A DNA stretch of 64,000 nt from Klebsiella huaxiensis (GCF_003261575.2 NZ_CP036175.1:558001-622000); one strand, 5' to 3'. Positions 8,687 through 22,010 are shown, numbered from the stretch's first letter. Made by a program: numbers and translations. The notes: generated by a model from the letters alone, not told the origin.

Positions 8687-10226
<1,540 letters not shown>

Positions 10227-10297
10227 CCTTAAAGAACCTGCCTTTGTAGTGCTCACACAGATTGTCTGATGAAAAATTAGCAGTAAAAAATCTCTGC

Positions 10298-10374
<77 letters not shown>

Positions 10375-10483
10375 AATTTGCCCTGATACTGTGTTGTGAA
10401 ACGACTCGCATACGCCAGTATGCTTCGTCATTCCACGCCTTGTCTCAGGACAAATTATCGGTACAGAGATAAGTCTTTACGAT

Positions 10484-10559
10484 GGGGTTATAGCTCAGCT
10501 GGGAGAGCGCCTGCCTTGCACGCAGGAGGTCTGCGGTTCGATCCCGCATAGCTCCACCA
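10484..10559 (+). tRNA. alaU: tRNA-Ala (TGC)
   Basis: 76 nt with acceptor GGGGTTA/TAGCTCC, anticodon TGC in the loop CTTGCAC, TTCGATC loop and encoded CCA. It is the second spacer tRNA, so this operon is of the Ile-Ala type. Confidence 0.98.
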
Positions 10560-10622
10560 TCCTTTTACTGCAAAAAACAAGAAAACTTCAGAGTGTACCT
10601 GAAAAGGTGCACTGCGAAGTTT

Positions 10623-10634
10623 TGCTCTTTAAAA
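10623..10634 (+). promoter_or_regulatory. Spacer boxA antitermination site before 23S
   Basis: TGCTCTTTAAAA lies 126 nt upstream of the 23S 5' end, in the position of the second boxA of enterobacterial rrn operons. The surrounding spacer contains the complementary stem used by RNase III to release pre-23S. Confidence 0.8.
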
Positions 10635-10759
10635 ATCTGGATCAAGCTGAAAATTGAAACGACACGCCGTGTCTGTTCTCCGTAATAAGAACAGAATGAC
10701 GGTGTGTTCGAGTCTCTCAAATTTTCGCAATCATGAAGTGAAACATCTTCGGGTTGTGA

Positions 10760-13666
<2,907 letters not shown>

Positions 13667-13729
13667 ACAACGCCGAAGATGTTTTGGCGGGTTTGAGAGA
13701 AATTCAGCTTGATACAGATAAACAGAATT

Positions 13730-13849
13730 TGCCTGGCGGCGACAGCGCGGTGGTCCCACCTGACCCCATGCCGAACTCAGAAGTGAAACGCCGTAGCGCC
13801 GATGGTAGTGTGGGGTCTCCCCATGTGAGAGTAGGGAACTGCCAGGCAT
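13730..13849 (+). rRNA. rrf: 5S ribosomal RNA, first copy
   Basis: 120 nt starting TGCCTGGCGGCGACAGCGCG and ending with the complementary CTGCCAGGCAT. It lies 63 nt after 23S. Confidence 0.98.
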
Positions 13850-13861
13850 CAAATTTAGTGT

Positions 13862-13937
13862 GCTGATATGGCTCAGTTGGTAGAGCGCACCCTTGGTAAG
13901 GGTGAGGTCCCCAGTTCGACTCTGGGTATCAGCACCA
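13862..13937 (+). tRNA. thrV: tRNA-Thr (GGT)
   Basis: 76 nt with acceptor GCTGATA/TATCAGC, anticodon GGT in CTTGGTAA, TTCGACT loop and CCA end. Its place between two 5S genes is the diagnostic distal layout of E. coli rrnD. Confidence 0.97.
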
Positions 13938-13973
13938 GTTTTTAGGTTAAAGTTCGGCGATTTGAAAAGAATT

Positions 13974-14093
13974 TGCCTGGCAACGATAGCGCGGTGGTCC
14001 CACCTGACCCCATGCCGAACTCAGAAGTGAAACGCCGTAGCGCCGATGGTAGTGTGGGGTCTCCCCATGTGAGAGTAGGGCATTGCCAGGCAC
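13974..14093 (+). rRNA. rrf: 5S ribosomal RNA, second copy
   Basis: A second 120-nt 5S gene, nearly identical to the first. It differs at the two ends, with TGCCTGGCAACGATAGCGCG at the 5' end and a compensating CATTGCCAGGCAC at the 3' end, so terminal pairing is kept. Confidence 0.97.
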
Positions 14094-14105
14094 CAAATAA
14101 GTGAA

Positions 14106-14134
14106 AAGCCCATCCATCAGGATGGGCTTTTTGC
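14106..14134 (+). terminator. rRNA operon intrinsic terminator
   Basis: AAGCCCATCC, loop ATCA, GGATGGGCTT, then TTTG: a 10-bp stem with a U-run, 12 nt after the second 5S. Confidence 0.93.
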
Positions 14135-14269
14135 GTTTCTAATCGCGTGAAAATATCAATTCGCGCTATGTACTCAATTCAGCTTCGGTTTATATCGTTA
14201 GAGTGGCCTGCGCTATTCCGATCACAGAGCATTGGTGCAGTAACTTAAGTATATTGAGTGTATCTTGCC

Positions 14270-14300
14270 GAAAAATGGTACCGGGATTAGCTCCGGTACC
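14270..14300 (-). terminator. Terminator of yhdV
   Basis: On the minus strand, GGTACCGG and CCGGTACC form a hairpin with an 8-nt loop, followed by ATTTTT. It lies 26 nt after the yhdV stop codon. The remaining sequence between the rRNA terminator and this hairpin (14135-14269) shows no gene. Confidence 0.75.
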
Positions 14301-14325
14301 AGTGCATAGCGGGGATTGTAAGTGA

Positions 14326-14547
14326 TTAGCGAGTTAGTGCGACAATGCCAAGCGTCAAGCCTGCAATTGCAGCCGCGCCTCCGGCAATAGCACCCGCGGT
14401 TTCCCAGTTGTCCTGAGTCGTTCCTTTCATACAGGTATTAGTGTGTACTAATCTACCTTCGGAGTCATAGACAGGTACGCACGGAGAATCGTGTGCACAA
14501 CCAGCGAGAAGCGTTGTCAACAATGTGACTAAAACGAATTTTTTCAT
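14326..14547 (-). CDS. yhdV: Small lipoprotein YhdV
   Basis: 73 residues from the ATG at 14547, which has an AGAGGTAAC ribosome binding site just upstream. A longer in-frame start at 14655 lacks support. The protein has a lipoprotein signal peptide with lipobox LLAGC (Cys17), a short Cys-containing segment, and a C-terminal Gly/Ala-rich hydrophobic stretch (AGAIAGGAAAIAGLTLGIVAL) like a glycine-zipper. It matches E. coli YhdV in length and sequence, and its function is unknown. In E. coli four amino-acid ABC transporter genes lie between rrnD and yhdV; here they are absent. Confidence 0.88.
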   Translation of the reverse strand: MKKFVLVTLLTTLLAGCAHDSPCVPVYDSEGRLVHTNTCMKGTTQDNWETAGAIAGGAAAIAGLTLGIVALTR

Positions 14548-14791
14548 GATGTTACCTCTAAATAATCCGTTTCGCTGTAATGGGAACCCATACATTACGG
14601 AATAGCCTATTTTATCATCGGTAATACTGAGGACGGGTAGGGTAAATAATCTCAATTTATGAGCAACGTAAATATCGTGAAGAAACTTACGCGATTATGT
14701 CGTCATAATATGGCTAGTTGAATAACGTGCGATCTTTTAAAAAATAATAAACACGTTGATCTCTATCGGGATGATCAAAAACTTCAGGCAT
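14548..14791. other. Intergenic region between yhdV and the acrF terminator
   Basis: An AT-rich stretch that should hold the yhdV promoter. I see no convincing ORF, RNA gene or repeat in it. Confidence 0.6.
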
Positions 14792-14818
14792 AAAAAAAGG
14801 CGCCTGAATGGCGCCTTT
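14792..14818 (-). terminator. Terminator of acrEF
   Basis: On the minus strand, AAAGGCGCC, loop ATTCA, GGCGCC and then seven Ts. It begins about 13 nt after the acrF stop codon. Confidence 0.92.
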
Positions 14819-14830
14819 GGAAAGAGAGGC

Positions 14831-17800
14831 TTACTCGATATGCTTAGTAAAGCGGCGTCTTACGACAACAAAGAACACTGGTACGAAGAAGATAGCCAGC
14901 AACGTTGCTGTCAACATTCCTCCCATCACTCCCGTACCCACGGCGTTTTGTGCCCCGCTGCCTGCCCCATGGCTAATAACCAAGGGCAGTACCCCAAGAA
15001 TAAAGGCCAATGAGGTCATTAAGATAGGGCGTAAACGCATACGAGATGCTTCGAGCGTTGCTTCAATGATTCCCTTCCCTTCTTTATCCATAAGGTCTTT
15101 CGCAAATTCGACAATAAGAATAGCGTTTTTGGCAGAGAGACCGATCGTCGTTAATAAACCTACCTGAAAATAAACATCATTATTAAGCCCACGTAATGAG
15201 GCAGCCAATAATGCCCCAATAACCCCTAACGGGACGACTAACATTACGGAGAATGGAATAGACCAGCTTTCATAGAGTGCGGCAAGACACAGGAAAACCA
15301 CTATTAGCGAAATTGCATATAAAGCAGGTGCCTGATTACCGGATAAGCGTTCCTGATAAGACATTCCTGTCCAGTCGAAGCCAATACCAGTAGGCAACTT
15401 GTTTGCTAGTTGTTCCATTAAAATCATTGCATCACCGGTACTTTTGCCCGGAGCGGCTTCACCCAGAATTTCCATCGAAGGTAAGCCGTTATAACGCTCC
15501 AGGCGCGGAGAACCATAAACCCAGTGTGAGGTTACAAAAGCTGAGAATGGTACCATTTCGCCATTAGCGCTACGGACGTACATACTATTGATGTCGCTTG
15601 GCAACATACGGAAATGGGCGTCAGCCTGAACATAGACTTTTTTAACCCTACCATGGTCAATAAAATCATTAACGTAATAGCCGCCTAGCGCTGCGGAAAT
15701 GGTTTCATTGATATCAGATAGTGAAATACCCAGTGCCTGGGCTTTCTCCTGATCAACATCGAGCTTAAATTGCGGAGTATCTTCAAGCCCATTTGGTCGT
15801 ACGCGAACCAGTTGATCCGGATGTTCTCTTACCATACCAAGCAACTGATTTCGTGCTTGAGTCAGCGCGCTATGGCCGAGGTTACCCTGGTCGATAAGTT
15901 CAAAGTCGAAGCCTGTCGCGGTACCCAACTCAATAATTGCGGGGAGATTAAATGGGAAAACCATGGCGTCTTTAATCTGGCTGAATGCGACCGTGGCTCG
16001 CTTGATGATTGCTTCAACCCCATTCTCCGAACCACTGCGCGCCTCCCATGGCTTCAGACTGACAAATGCCATGCCGGAGTTTTGTCCCTGGCCGCTAAAG
16101 CTAAAACCGTTAACGGTAAAGACGCTTTCAACATTCGTCTTCTCTTTATGCAGATAGTAGTCGGTAACGGTATCGAGGACCTTCTGAGTACGTTCTTGCG
16201 TTGCGCCTGATGGAAGTTGAATCATGGTCATAAATACCCCCTGATCCTCATCCGGTAAAAAGGAGGTTGGCAGACGCATAAACAGTACAGCCATGCCAAC
16301 GACAATCAGCAGATAGATGATGAGATAGCGCCCGGTACAGCGTAGTATTCCGCTGACGCTGTTGGTGTAGTGGTTGACACTACGGTCAAATTTCGCATTA
16401 AACCAGCCAAAAAAACCTTTCTTCTCATGATGATCGGCTGAGGTGGGTTTCAATAAAGTGGCGCAAAGTGCAGGAGTCAGAATCAGTGCAACCAACACGG
16501 ATAGCGCCATCGCTGAGACGATAGTAATGGAGAATTGGCGATAGATCGCGCCCGTAGAACCGCCAAAGAAGGCCATGGGAACAAAAACTGCCGATAGCAC
16601 CATGGCTATACCAACCAGCGCCCCCTGAATTTGCGACATTGATTTTTCTGTCGCTTCTTTTGGGGATAGCCTCTCTTCAACCATCACGCGCTCGACGTTT
16701 TCCACCACCACGATGGCATCATCGACCAGCAATCCTATTGCCAGCACCATACCGAACATCGTTAGCGTGTTGATGGAATAGCCAAAGGTAGCCAGCACGG
16801 CGAATGTGCCAAGCAAGACGACAGGAACCGCAATGGTGGGGATCAATGTGGCACGAATGTTCTGGAGGAACAGATACATCACCAGGAAGACGAGAATAAT
16901 CGCTTCAAACAGCGTCTTCACCACCTCATGAATAGAGATCTTCACGAACGGTGTGGTGTCGTAAGGGTAAACGACTTTCATTCCCTGCGGAAAGTAGGGC
17001 TGTAGTTCAGCAAGCTTTGCTTTAATCGCGGCAGCGGTATCGAGGGCATTGGCGCCGGTAGCAAGCTTAATCCCCAGCCCGGATGCTGGTTTACCGTTAA
17101 TTTTGGCGACGACGTTATAGTTTTCACCGCCCAGCTCAATGCGAGCCACGTCTTTCAGATGAACCACTGAGCCGTCAGCGTTTACCCGCAGCGTCACCTT
17201 GCCAAACTCTGCAGGGTCTTTAAGTCGTGTTTGAGCAATGATTGACGCGTTTAATTGTTGGCCTTTAATAGCGGGTGTTCCGCCAAGTTGGCCTGCGGCA
17301 ATCTGATCATTCTGTACCTGCAACTGGTTAATCACATCAACAGGCGTCAGGTTGTACTTATTCAGCAGGTTGCCATCCAGCCAAACACGCATGGCATATT
17401 GGGCCCCGAAGAGTTGTACGTCGCCAACGCCGTTAAGTCGGCTAATAGTATCTTTGACGTTTGATGCAACGTAGTCAGAAATATCATCCTGAGTAGTGCT
17501 GGTGTTATCGGAGATGAATCCAGCGACCAGCAGGAAACTGCTGCTTGATTTCTCAACGCTAATCCCCTGTTGCTGCACTTCCTGAGGTAGCAGTGGTGTG
17601 GCGAGCTGGAGCTTATTCTGTACCTGGACTTGCGCAATATCCGGATCTGTACCCGATGTGAAGGTCAAGGTGATGGTGACGCCGCCTGCGGAATCACTGG
17701 TTGAAGACATGTACATCAGGTTATCGATACCATTCATGTTCTGTTCGATAACCTGAGTCACAGTATCCTGCACGGTCTGCGCATCGGCACCTGGATAGGT

Positions 17801-17941
17801 CGCAGATATGGCAACAGCTGGTGGGGCGATCGTCGGGTATTGTGCAATAGGCAGTTGCATAATTGCGAGACCGCCAGCAATCATCATAATGATGGCCAGC
17901 ACCCAGGCGAATACCGGTCGATGGATAAAAAACTTAGACAT
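14831..17941 (-). CDS. acrF: RND multidrug efflux transporter AcrF
   Basis: 1036 residues of the hydrophobe/amphiphile-efflux (HAE1) RND family. It has twelve membrane helices, two large periplasmic porter loops and the AcrB-like start MSKFFIHRPVFAWVLAII. The proton-relay residues are visible: the Asp pair in GLLVDDAIVVVENVE (about 407-408) and the Lys in SAKNAILIVEFAKD (about 940). As a trimer it would pump drugs and bile-type compounds with AcrE and TolC. It lies 13 bp after acrE and next to acrS, so it is AcrF rather than AcrB. Confidence 0.94.
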   Translation of the reverse strand: MSKFFIHRPVFAWVLAIIMMIAGGLAIMQLPIAQYPTIAPPAVAISATYPGADAQTVQDTVTQVIEQNMNGIDNLMYMSSTSDSAGGVTITLTFTSGTDPDIAQVQVQNKLQLATPLLPQEVQQQGISVEKSSSSFLLVAGFISDNTSTTQDDISDYVASNVKDTISRLNGVGDVQLFGAQYAMRVWLDGNLLNKYNLTPVDVINQLQVQNDQIAAGQLGGTPAIKGQQLNASIIAQTRLKDPAEFGKVTLRVNADGSVVHLKDVARIELGGENYNVVAKINGKPASGLGIKLATGANALDTAAAIKAKLAELQPYFPQGMKVVYPYDTTPFVKISIHEVVKTLFEAIILVFLVMYLFLQNIRATLIPTIAVPVVLLGTFAVLATFGYSINTLTMFGMVLAIGLLVDDAIVVVENVERVMVEERLSPKEATEKSMSQIQGALVGIAMVLSAVFVPMAFFGGSTGAIYRQFSITIVSAMALSVLVALILTPALCATLLKPTSADHHEKKGFFGWFNAKFDRSVNHYTNSVSGILRCTGRYLIIYLLIVVGMAVLFMRLPTSFLPDEDQGVFMTMIQLPSGATQERTQKVLDTVTDYYLHKEKTNVESVFTVNGFSFSGQGQNSGMAFVSLKPWEARSGSENGVEAIIKRATVAFSQIKDAMVFPFNLPAIIELGTATGFDFELIDQGNLGHSALTQARNQLLGMVREHPDQLVRVRPNGLEDTPQFKLDVDQEKAQALGISLSDINETISAALGGYYVNDFIDHGRVKKVYVQADAHFRMLPSDINSMYVRSANGEMVPFSAFVTSHWVYGSPRLERYNGLPSMEILGEAAPGKSTGDAMILMEQLANKLPTGIGFDWTGMSYQERLSGNQAPALYAISLIVVFLCLAALYESWSIPFSVMLVVPLGVIGALLAASLRGLNNDVYFQVGLLTTIGLSAKNAILIVEFAKDLMDKEGKGIIEATLEASRMRLRPILMTSLAFILGVLPLVISHGAGSGAQNAVGTGVMGGMLTATLLAIFFVPVFFVVVRRRFTKHIE

Positions 17942-17954
17942 AGTTATTCGTACC

Positions 17955-19094
17955 TTATTGCGCGACGGATGTCGCGGTATCCACTTCGGCCTTCACTGTG
18001 ACGCCGGGACGAACCTTCTGCAGACCGCTGACAATAACTTTTTCACCAGATTTAAGACCGCTGGTAATTAACCACTTATCGCCAATCGCCTGTGAGGTCG
18101 CAACCTGGCGGCTTTCAACCTGGTTTTTGTCATTAACGATCATCACGCTGGCATCACCACGTGGTGTGCGGGTGACTCCCTGCTGAGGAACCAGAATGGC
18201 ATTCGGAGCTACGCCTTCATCAATGCGGGCGCGGACGAACATCCCCGGCAACAGCGAATGTTGTGGATTCGGAAAGATTGCTCGCAGCGTAATTGAGCCA
18301 GTGCTTTCATCCACTGTGACGTCGGAGAATTGCAGAGTGCCTTTTAGCGCGTAAGGTTGACCGTTTTCCATAATTAGCTGCACGCTTTTGGTATCGCTGC
18401 CGTGCTGCAGGCTTTCCTGTTTCAGACGCATGAAATCATTACTGGATTCGGTGACATCGACATAAATCGGATCGAGTTGCTGTACCGTTGCCATTGCATC
18501 TGCCTGCCCATTGGTCACGAGGGCGCCTTCAGTCACGCTGGATTTACCGATGCGACCGCCGATTGGCGATGTCACTTTGGTGTAAGCCAGATTAATGCGC
18601 GCACTTTCGACGGTGGCTTTTGCGGCAATAACATCGGCATCAGCCTGACGTGCGGTCGCTACAGCCTGATCGTATTCCTGCTGGCTGATGTATTGTGTTC
18701 CGAGAAGAGGTGCGTAGCGTTTCACCGTCAGATGAGCGATGGTCGCTGCTGCTTCGGCTTTGGCTTCATCACCTTTTGCGCTGTTATAAGCGGCTTGATA
18801 AGTCGCCGGGTCGATTTGATAGAGAGACTGCCCGGCATTGACATCGCTACCTTCGACAAAGTTACGCTGTAGAATAATTCCGCTAACCTGCGGGCGTACT
18901 TCCGCAACGCGGTATGCTAATGTTCGACCCGGAAGTTCCGTGGTCACTGACAGCGGCGCGCTGCTTACAATATGGACTGAAACCTGAGGTATCTGCGTAT
19001 GCGGTTGTTGATCACCTGAATTATCGCAACCGCTAAGCAAGATGGTAGAGATGATTAGGCTGGATAAAAGTGTAACCCGGGCGTGACTCGTCAT
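17955..19094 (-). CDS. acrE: RND efflux periplasmic adaptor lipoprotein AcrE
   Basis: 379 residues. A lipoprotein signal peptide ends in the lipobox LLSGC (Cys23). It is followed by the MFP/HlyD-type lipoyl halves (TLAYRVAEVRPQVSGIILQR and TKVTSPIGGRIG), a coiled-coil hairpin between them, and the beta-barrel domain. It links AcrF to TolC in the periplasm. It is slightly shorter than the E. coli protein. It is divergent from acrS across an AT-rich gap and is co-transcribed with acrF. Confidence 0.94.
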   Translation of the reverse strand: MTSHARVTLLSSLIISTILLSGCDNSGDQQPHTQIPQVSVHIVSSAPLSVTTELPGRTLAYRVAEVRPQVSGIILQRNFVEGSDVNAGQSLYQIDPATYQAAYNSAKGDEAKAEAAATIAHLTVKRYAPLLGTQYISQQEYDQAVATARQADADVIAAKATVESARINLAYTKVTSPIGGRIGKSSVTEGALVTNGQADAMATVQQLDPIYVDVTESSNDFMRLKQESLQHGSDTKSVQLIMENGQPYALKGTLQFSDVTVDESTGSITLRAIFPNPQHSLLPGMFVRARIDEGVAPNAILVPQQGVTRTPRGDASVMIVNDKNQVESRQVATSQAIGDKWLITSGLKSGEKVIVSGLQKVRPGVTVKAEVDTATSVAQ

Positions 19095-19298
19095 TGCTGT
19101 TCCTTATAGATTGCGGGCCGAGTTTGGCAACCAATCTGTGAAAGAAATAATGGATAAAAATGCGGTTTGTTATCCTACAAATAAAAAACGAGGTATGTAA
19201 GGAATAGTTATTTTTTAGCCATCAGCAAGGCACGCAAAAGCAAAGCAATAGTCATTTTAATCTAAGAATGATCTCAAGTTAAAATTCTCTTACATTGA

Positions 19299-19315
19299 TA
19301 TTCATTAAATGAATA
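19299..19315. promoter_or_regulatory. Palindrome in the acrE-acrS gap, candidate AcrS operator
   Basis: TATTCAT-TAA-ATGAATA is a perfect inverted repeat with 7-bp arms and a 3-bp centre, in the 379-bp divergent region 19095-19473. This region is strikingly AT-rich and holds no other gene. TetR-family regulators of efflux pumps bind such palindromes between the divergent genes. Assignment to AcrS is inference from position only. Confidence 0.4.
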
Positions 19316-19473
19316 ATGCACTTGTTAATTATTTGGTTTGTGTATTTATTGTTTTTTTTGTTGAGATTTTGCTTATCTGTGTTTTTGCTAAACAATATTG
19401 ATTATCTGATGCTAGATTTATATGTATCCTGGTATTTCTTATATTATAGATATGGCGTTAAATGGAGCATCGT

Positions 19474-20112
19474 ATGCCAAGAAGAACAAAAGAAGATGCG
19501 TTAAAGACGCGGCAGCTCCTGATTGAGTCTGCCATTCAGCAATTCGCTCTGCGTGGGGTCACCAACACTACGCTAACTGACATCGCTGATGCTGCTGGCG
19601 TGACGCGAGGGGCTGTATATTGGCACTTCTCCAGTAAAGCAGAACTGTTTAACGAGATGTGGCAACAACAGCAACCGTTACGAGATCTGCTTCAGCATCA
19701 AATTCCGACAGATAGTCAGGATCTGTTAGGCAATTTACGGGCGAAATTTATTACAGGTTTGCAATATATTGCCGATAATCCCAGACAGCGTGCGTTAATG
19801 CAAATTCTGTATCATAAATGCGAATTTTCCAGCGATATGATGTCAGAGGTAGAGATTCGTAAAAGAATTGGTTTTAGCTATCCCATTATTCGAGGGGTTT
19901 TACAGCGTTGTCTTAGTAATAGATTATTACCAGCTGAAACAAACGTTGAAATTTTATTGATTGTCTTACACAGTGCATTTACCGGCATTATCAAAAACTG
20001 GTTAATGGAGCCGGAACAATTCGATCTTCATCAACAGGCTCCCGCTTTGGTGGATAATATTATGTCGGTACTTTGCGGTGTAAATAGTCATGCAAATGGG
20101 CTGCGGGGGTAG
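19474..20112 (+). CDS. acrS: TetR-family regulator AcrS (EnvR) of acrEF
   Basis: 212 residues from the ATG at 19474. The GGAG at 19464-19467, 6 nt upstream, serves as ribosome binding site; an upstream in-frame ATG at 19462 would put that site inside the gene. The N-terminus has the TetR helix-turn-helix (TLTDIADAAGVTRGAVYWHF), with a ligand-binding helical domain of AcrR/TtgR type behind it. It probably represses acrEF and, in E. coli, also acrAB. The gene and its upstream gap are clearly AT-richer than acrEF. Confidence 0.93.
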   Translation: MPRRTKEDALKTRQLLIESAIQQFALRGVTNTTLTDIADAAGVTRGAVYWHFSSKAELFNEMWQQQQPLRDLLQHQIPTDSQDLLGNLRAKFITGLQYIADNPRQRALMQILYHKCEFSSDMMSEVEIRKRIGFSYPIIRGVLQRCLSNRLLPAETNVEILLIVLHSAFTGIIKNWLMEPEQFDLHQQAPALVDNIMSVLCGVNSHANGLRG

Positions 20113-20135
20113 TAAATTGATAAATCAGAGAAAAT

Positions 20136-20172
20136 AAAAAAGGCGCTTCCCCATGCCGAAGAGCGCCTTTTT
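20136..20172. terminator. Bidirectional terminator between acrS and fis
   Basis: AAAAAAGGCGCT and AGCGCCTTTTT flank a 14-nt loop. Each strand has a T-run after the stem, so it can end both acrS (plus) and fis (minus). The E. coli genes yhdU and yhdJ, which lie between these genes there, are absent. Confidence 0.88.
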
Positions 20173-20196
20173 AATCATACAGTTAACTGATTAGTA

Positions 20197-20493
20197 TCAG
20201 TTCATGCCGTATTTTTTCAGTTTCTTACGCAGAGTACCACGGTTGATACCCATCATCAGGGCAGCACGCGTCTGGTTACCACGGGTGTATTGCATCACCA
20301 TGTCCAACAGGGGCTGTTCTACTTCAGCCAGTACCAGCTCATACAGGTCACTCACATCCTGACCGTTCAGTTGAGCAAAATAGTTCTTCAGTGCCTGTTT
20401 AACCGAGTCACGCAGGGGTTTTTGAGTTACCTGATCCTGAGAGTTAACGGTAGAAACGGTCAGTACGTCAGAATTTACGCGTTGTTCGAACAT
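20197..20493 (-). CDS. fis: Nucleoid protein Fis (factor for inversion stimulation)
   Basis: 98 residues, the full canonical Fis sequence. It has an N-terminal beta-hairpin region (SVKQALKNYFAQLNGQDVSDL) and the C-terminal helix-turn-helix NQTRAALMMGINRGTLRKKL at about 73-92. Fis bends DNA, activates rRNA promoters such as the P1 in this window and shapes the chromosome in fast growth. It is the second gene of the dusB-fis operon (24-bp gap). Confidence 0.98.
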   Translation of the reverse strand: MFEQRVNSDVLTVSTVNSQDQVTQKPLRDSVKQALKNYFAQLNGQDVSDLYELVLAEVEQPLLDMVMQYTRGNQTRAALMMGINRGTLRKKLKKYGMN

Positions 20494-20517
20494 AGTTCTG
20501 TCAGCTCTTTATTTCTA

Positions 20518-21483
20518 TTACGCAAAATTTTCGAAGTATGCCTCCAACGCCGCCAGCTGTTCGCTGGAATCTTCTATGGCGTTGAATGTGCGCCGAAACT
20601 GGTCATTTGGAGCGTGCTCCTGGAGATACCAGGATACGTGTTTACGCGCGATTCGGTACCCTTTTGCCTGACCGTAAAAGTCATGCAGTTCCCGAACGTG
20701 CGCACAAAGCAAGCGCTTAACCTCTGCCAAAGGCAGCGGGGGCAGCAGCTCTCCAGTGTCCAGATAGTGCTGGATTTCCCGAAAGATCCAGGGTCTTCCC
20801 TGAGCCGCGCGGCCTATCATAAGGGCATCAGCCCCCGTATAGTCGAGCACAGCTCTGGCTTTAAGCGGGTCAGTAATGTCACCATTCGCGATAATCGGAA
20901 TGGAAACTTTCTGCTTAACTGCCCGAATACTGTCGTACTCAGCATCTCCGTTAAACAAACAGGCGCGTGTGCGTCCGTGAATAGTCAGAGCCTGAATGCC
21001 ACATTCTTCAGCCAGTTGGGCAATCTCTACACAGTTACGGTGTTCCGGTTCCCAACCGGTGCGAATCTTGAGAGTCACGGGAACGTCCACTGCCTTGACG
21101 ACCGTCGTCAGGATTGACTTAACCTGATCGGGGTACTGCAAGAGGGCTGAACCTGCAAACTTACGATTCACCTTTTTAGCCGGGCACCCCATATTGATAT
21201 CAATAATTTGGGCACCGCTTTCCACGTTAATTCGGGCGGCTGCAGCCATTTCTTCCGGAACGCTACCGGCGATTTGCACGGTACGAATACCGGGCTCATC
21301 AACATGTACCATCCGTAAACGAGATTTGTCACTTTCCCAAACCTGAGGGTTAGAAGACATCATCTCGGATACGGTCAATCCTGCTCCCATCTCGTAGCAC
21401 AGCGTCCTGAATGGTCTGTCAGTAATGCCAGCCATTGGCGCTGCGATCAGGCGATTTCTGAGCTGGTATTGTCCGATACGCAT
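20518..21483 (-). CDS. dusB: tRNA-dihydrouridine synthase B
   Basis: 321 residues, a FMN-dependent TIM-barrel Dus enzyme. The catalytic cysteine is Cys100 in NMGCPAKKVNRKFAGSALL. IRTGW and IHGRTRACLF carry substrate-facing residues, and a C-terminal helical tRNA-binding domain follows. It reduces uridine to dihydrouridine in the D-loop (U17 in E. coli). It is the first gene of the dusB-fis operon. Confidence 0.97.
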   Translation of the reverse strand: MRIGQYQLRNRLIAAPMAGITDRPFRTLCYEMGAGLTVSEMMSSNPQVWESDKSRLRMVHVDEPGIRTVQIAGSVPEEMAAAARINVESGAQIIDINMGCPAKKVNRKFAGSALLQYPDQVKSILTTVVKAVDVPVTLKIRTGWEPEHRNCVEIAQLAEECGIQALTIHGRTRACLFNGDAEYDSIRAVKQKVSIPIIANGDITDPLKARAVLDYTGADALMIGRAAQGRPWIFREIQHYLDTGELLPPLPLAEVKRLLCAHVRELHDFYGQAKGYRIARKHVSWYLQEHAPNDQFRRTFNAIEDSSEQLAALEAYFENFA

Positions 21484-21489
21484 GAGTTA

Positions 21490-21545
21490 AGAAATGACCA
21501 TATGTGACTGCAAGGCGGCGTATATTACGCATTTTTTGCATGAGA
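21490..21545 (-). promoter_or_regulatory. dusB-fis promoter
   Basis: The minus strand here contains a -10 TAATAT (21522-21527 on the plus strand), followed by ACGCCGCC just before the expected start. This matches the E. coli fis promoter, whose GC-rich start region makes it sensitive to ppGpp. The sequence between the promoter and dusB is nearly the same as in E. coli. Confidence 0.75.
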
Positions 21546-21811
21546 TGAAAGGCCAAACTTTAACCAATCCACTGAGATGGATCAAAGAATCGCTGTACAA
21601 TTAAGCGACTATGAATAATTAACTATATAAATCATTGAATTAAGAATTTGCGTTGAATTTATCTACACATATAATTTTGCGTAACTTCTCGTTTTTTCTT
21701 CATCAGGTCACGGACTGACAAGATAATCTGCTGAATAAATCAACAAATTATCCCAACTTAATGTGACTATGCTCTCATTTTCAGAACATGATCGTGAAGC
21801 GTATCTTAAGA

Positions 21812-21984
21812 TTACTCGACGACTACGAGACCATTTAGCGGCTGTGTCGGGCGATTGTTATCGTGATGCATGGTATGGCTGAAGTTTTCCAACTGTACGG
21901 CAGAAAGTGTCAGGGGATGTTTGAGGACAATCCAGGTGACGCCTTCGGAACAAGGTGGAGTGGTTAGAGAACCGCTGAACGGAG
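21812..21984 (-). pseudogene. Alpha-carbonic anhydrase C-terminal remnant
   Basis: The minus-strand frame ending at 21812 carries the hallmark C-terminal block of alpha-class carbonic anhydrases: PFSGSLTTPPCSEGVTW, a hydrophobic strand, then NNRPTQPLNGLVVVE and a stop. Only about 57 residues match. The N-terminal signal peptide, the three zinc histidines and most of the fold are missing, because the frame runs straight into the end of prmA. There is no sensible start codon apart from a GTG inside the prmA hairpin. I read it as the 3' end of a gene lost by deletion next to prmA. The stretch 21546-21811 between it and the dusB promoter is AT-rich and shows no other gene. Confidence 0.85.
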
Positions 21985-22010
21985 GGGTTGCACAGAAAAC
22001 GCGGAGAAAT

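Noticed and set aside
13862..14093. tRNA-Thr plus second 5S as a recent duplication
   Set aside because: This is the normal distal structure of the rrnD operon in E. coli and relatives.
14831..20112. acrEF-acrS as acrAB-acrR
   Set aside because: Neighbours (yhdV, fis, dusB) and the closer likeness of the regulator to AcrS place it as acrEF; acrAB lies in another region in enterics.
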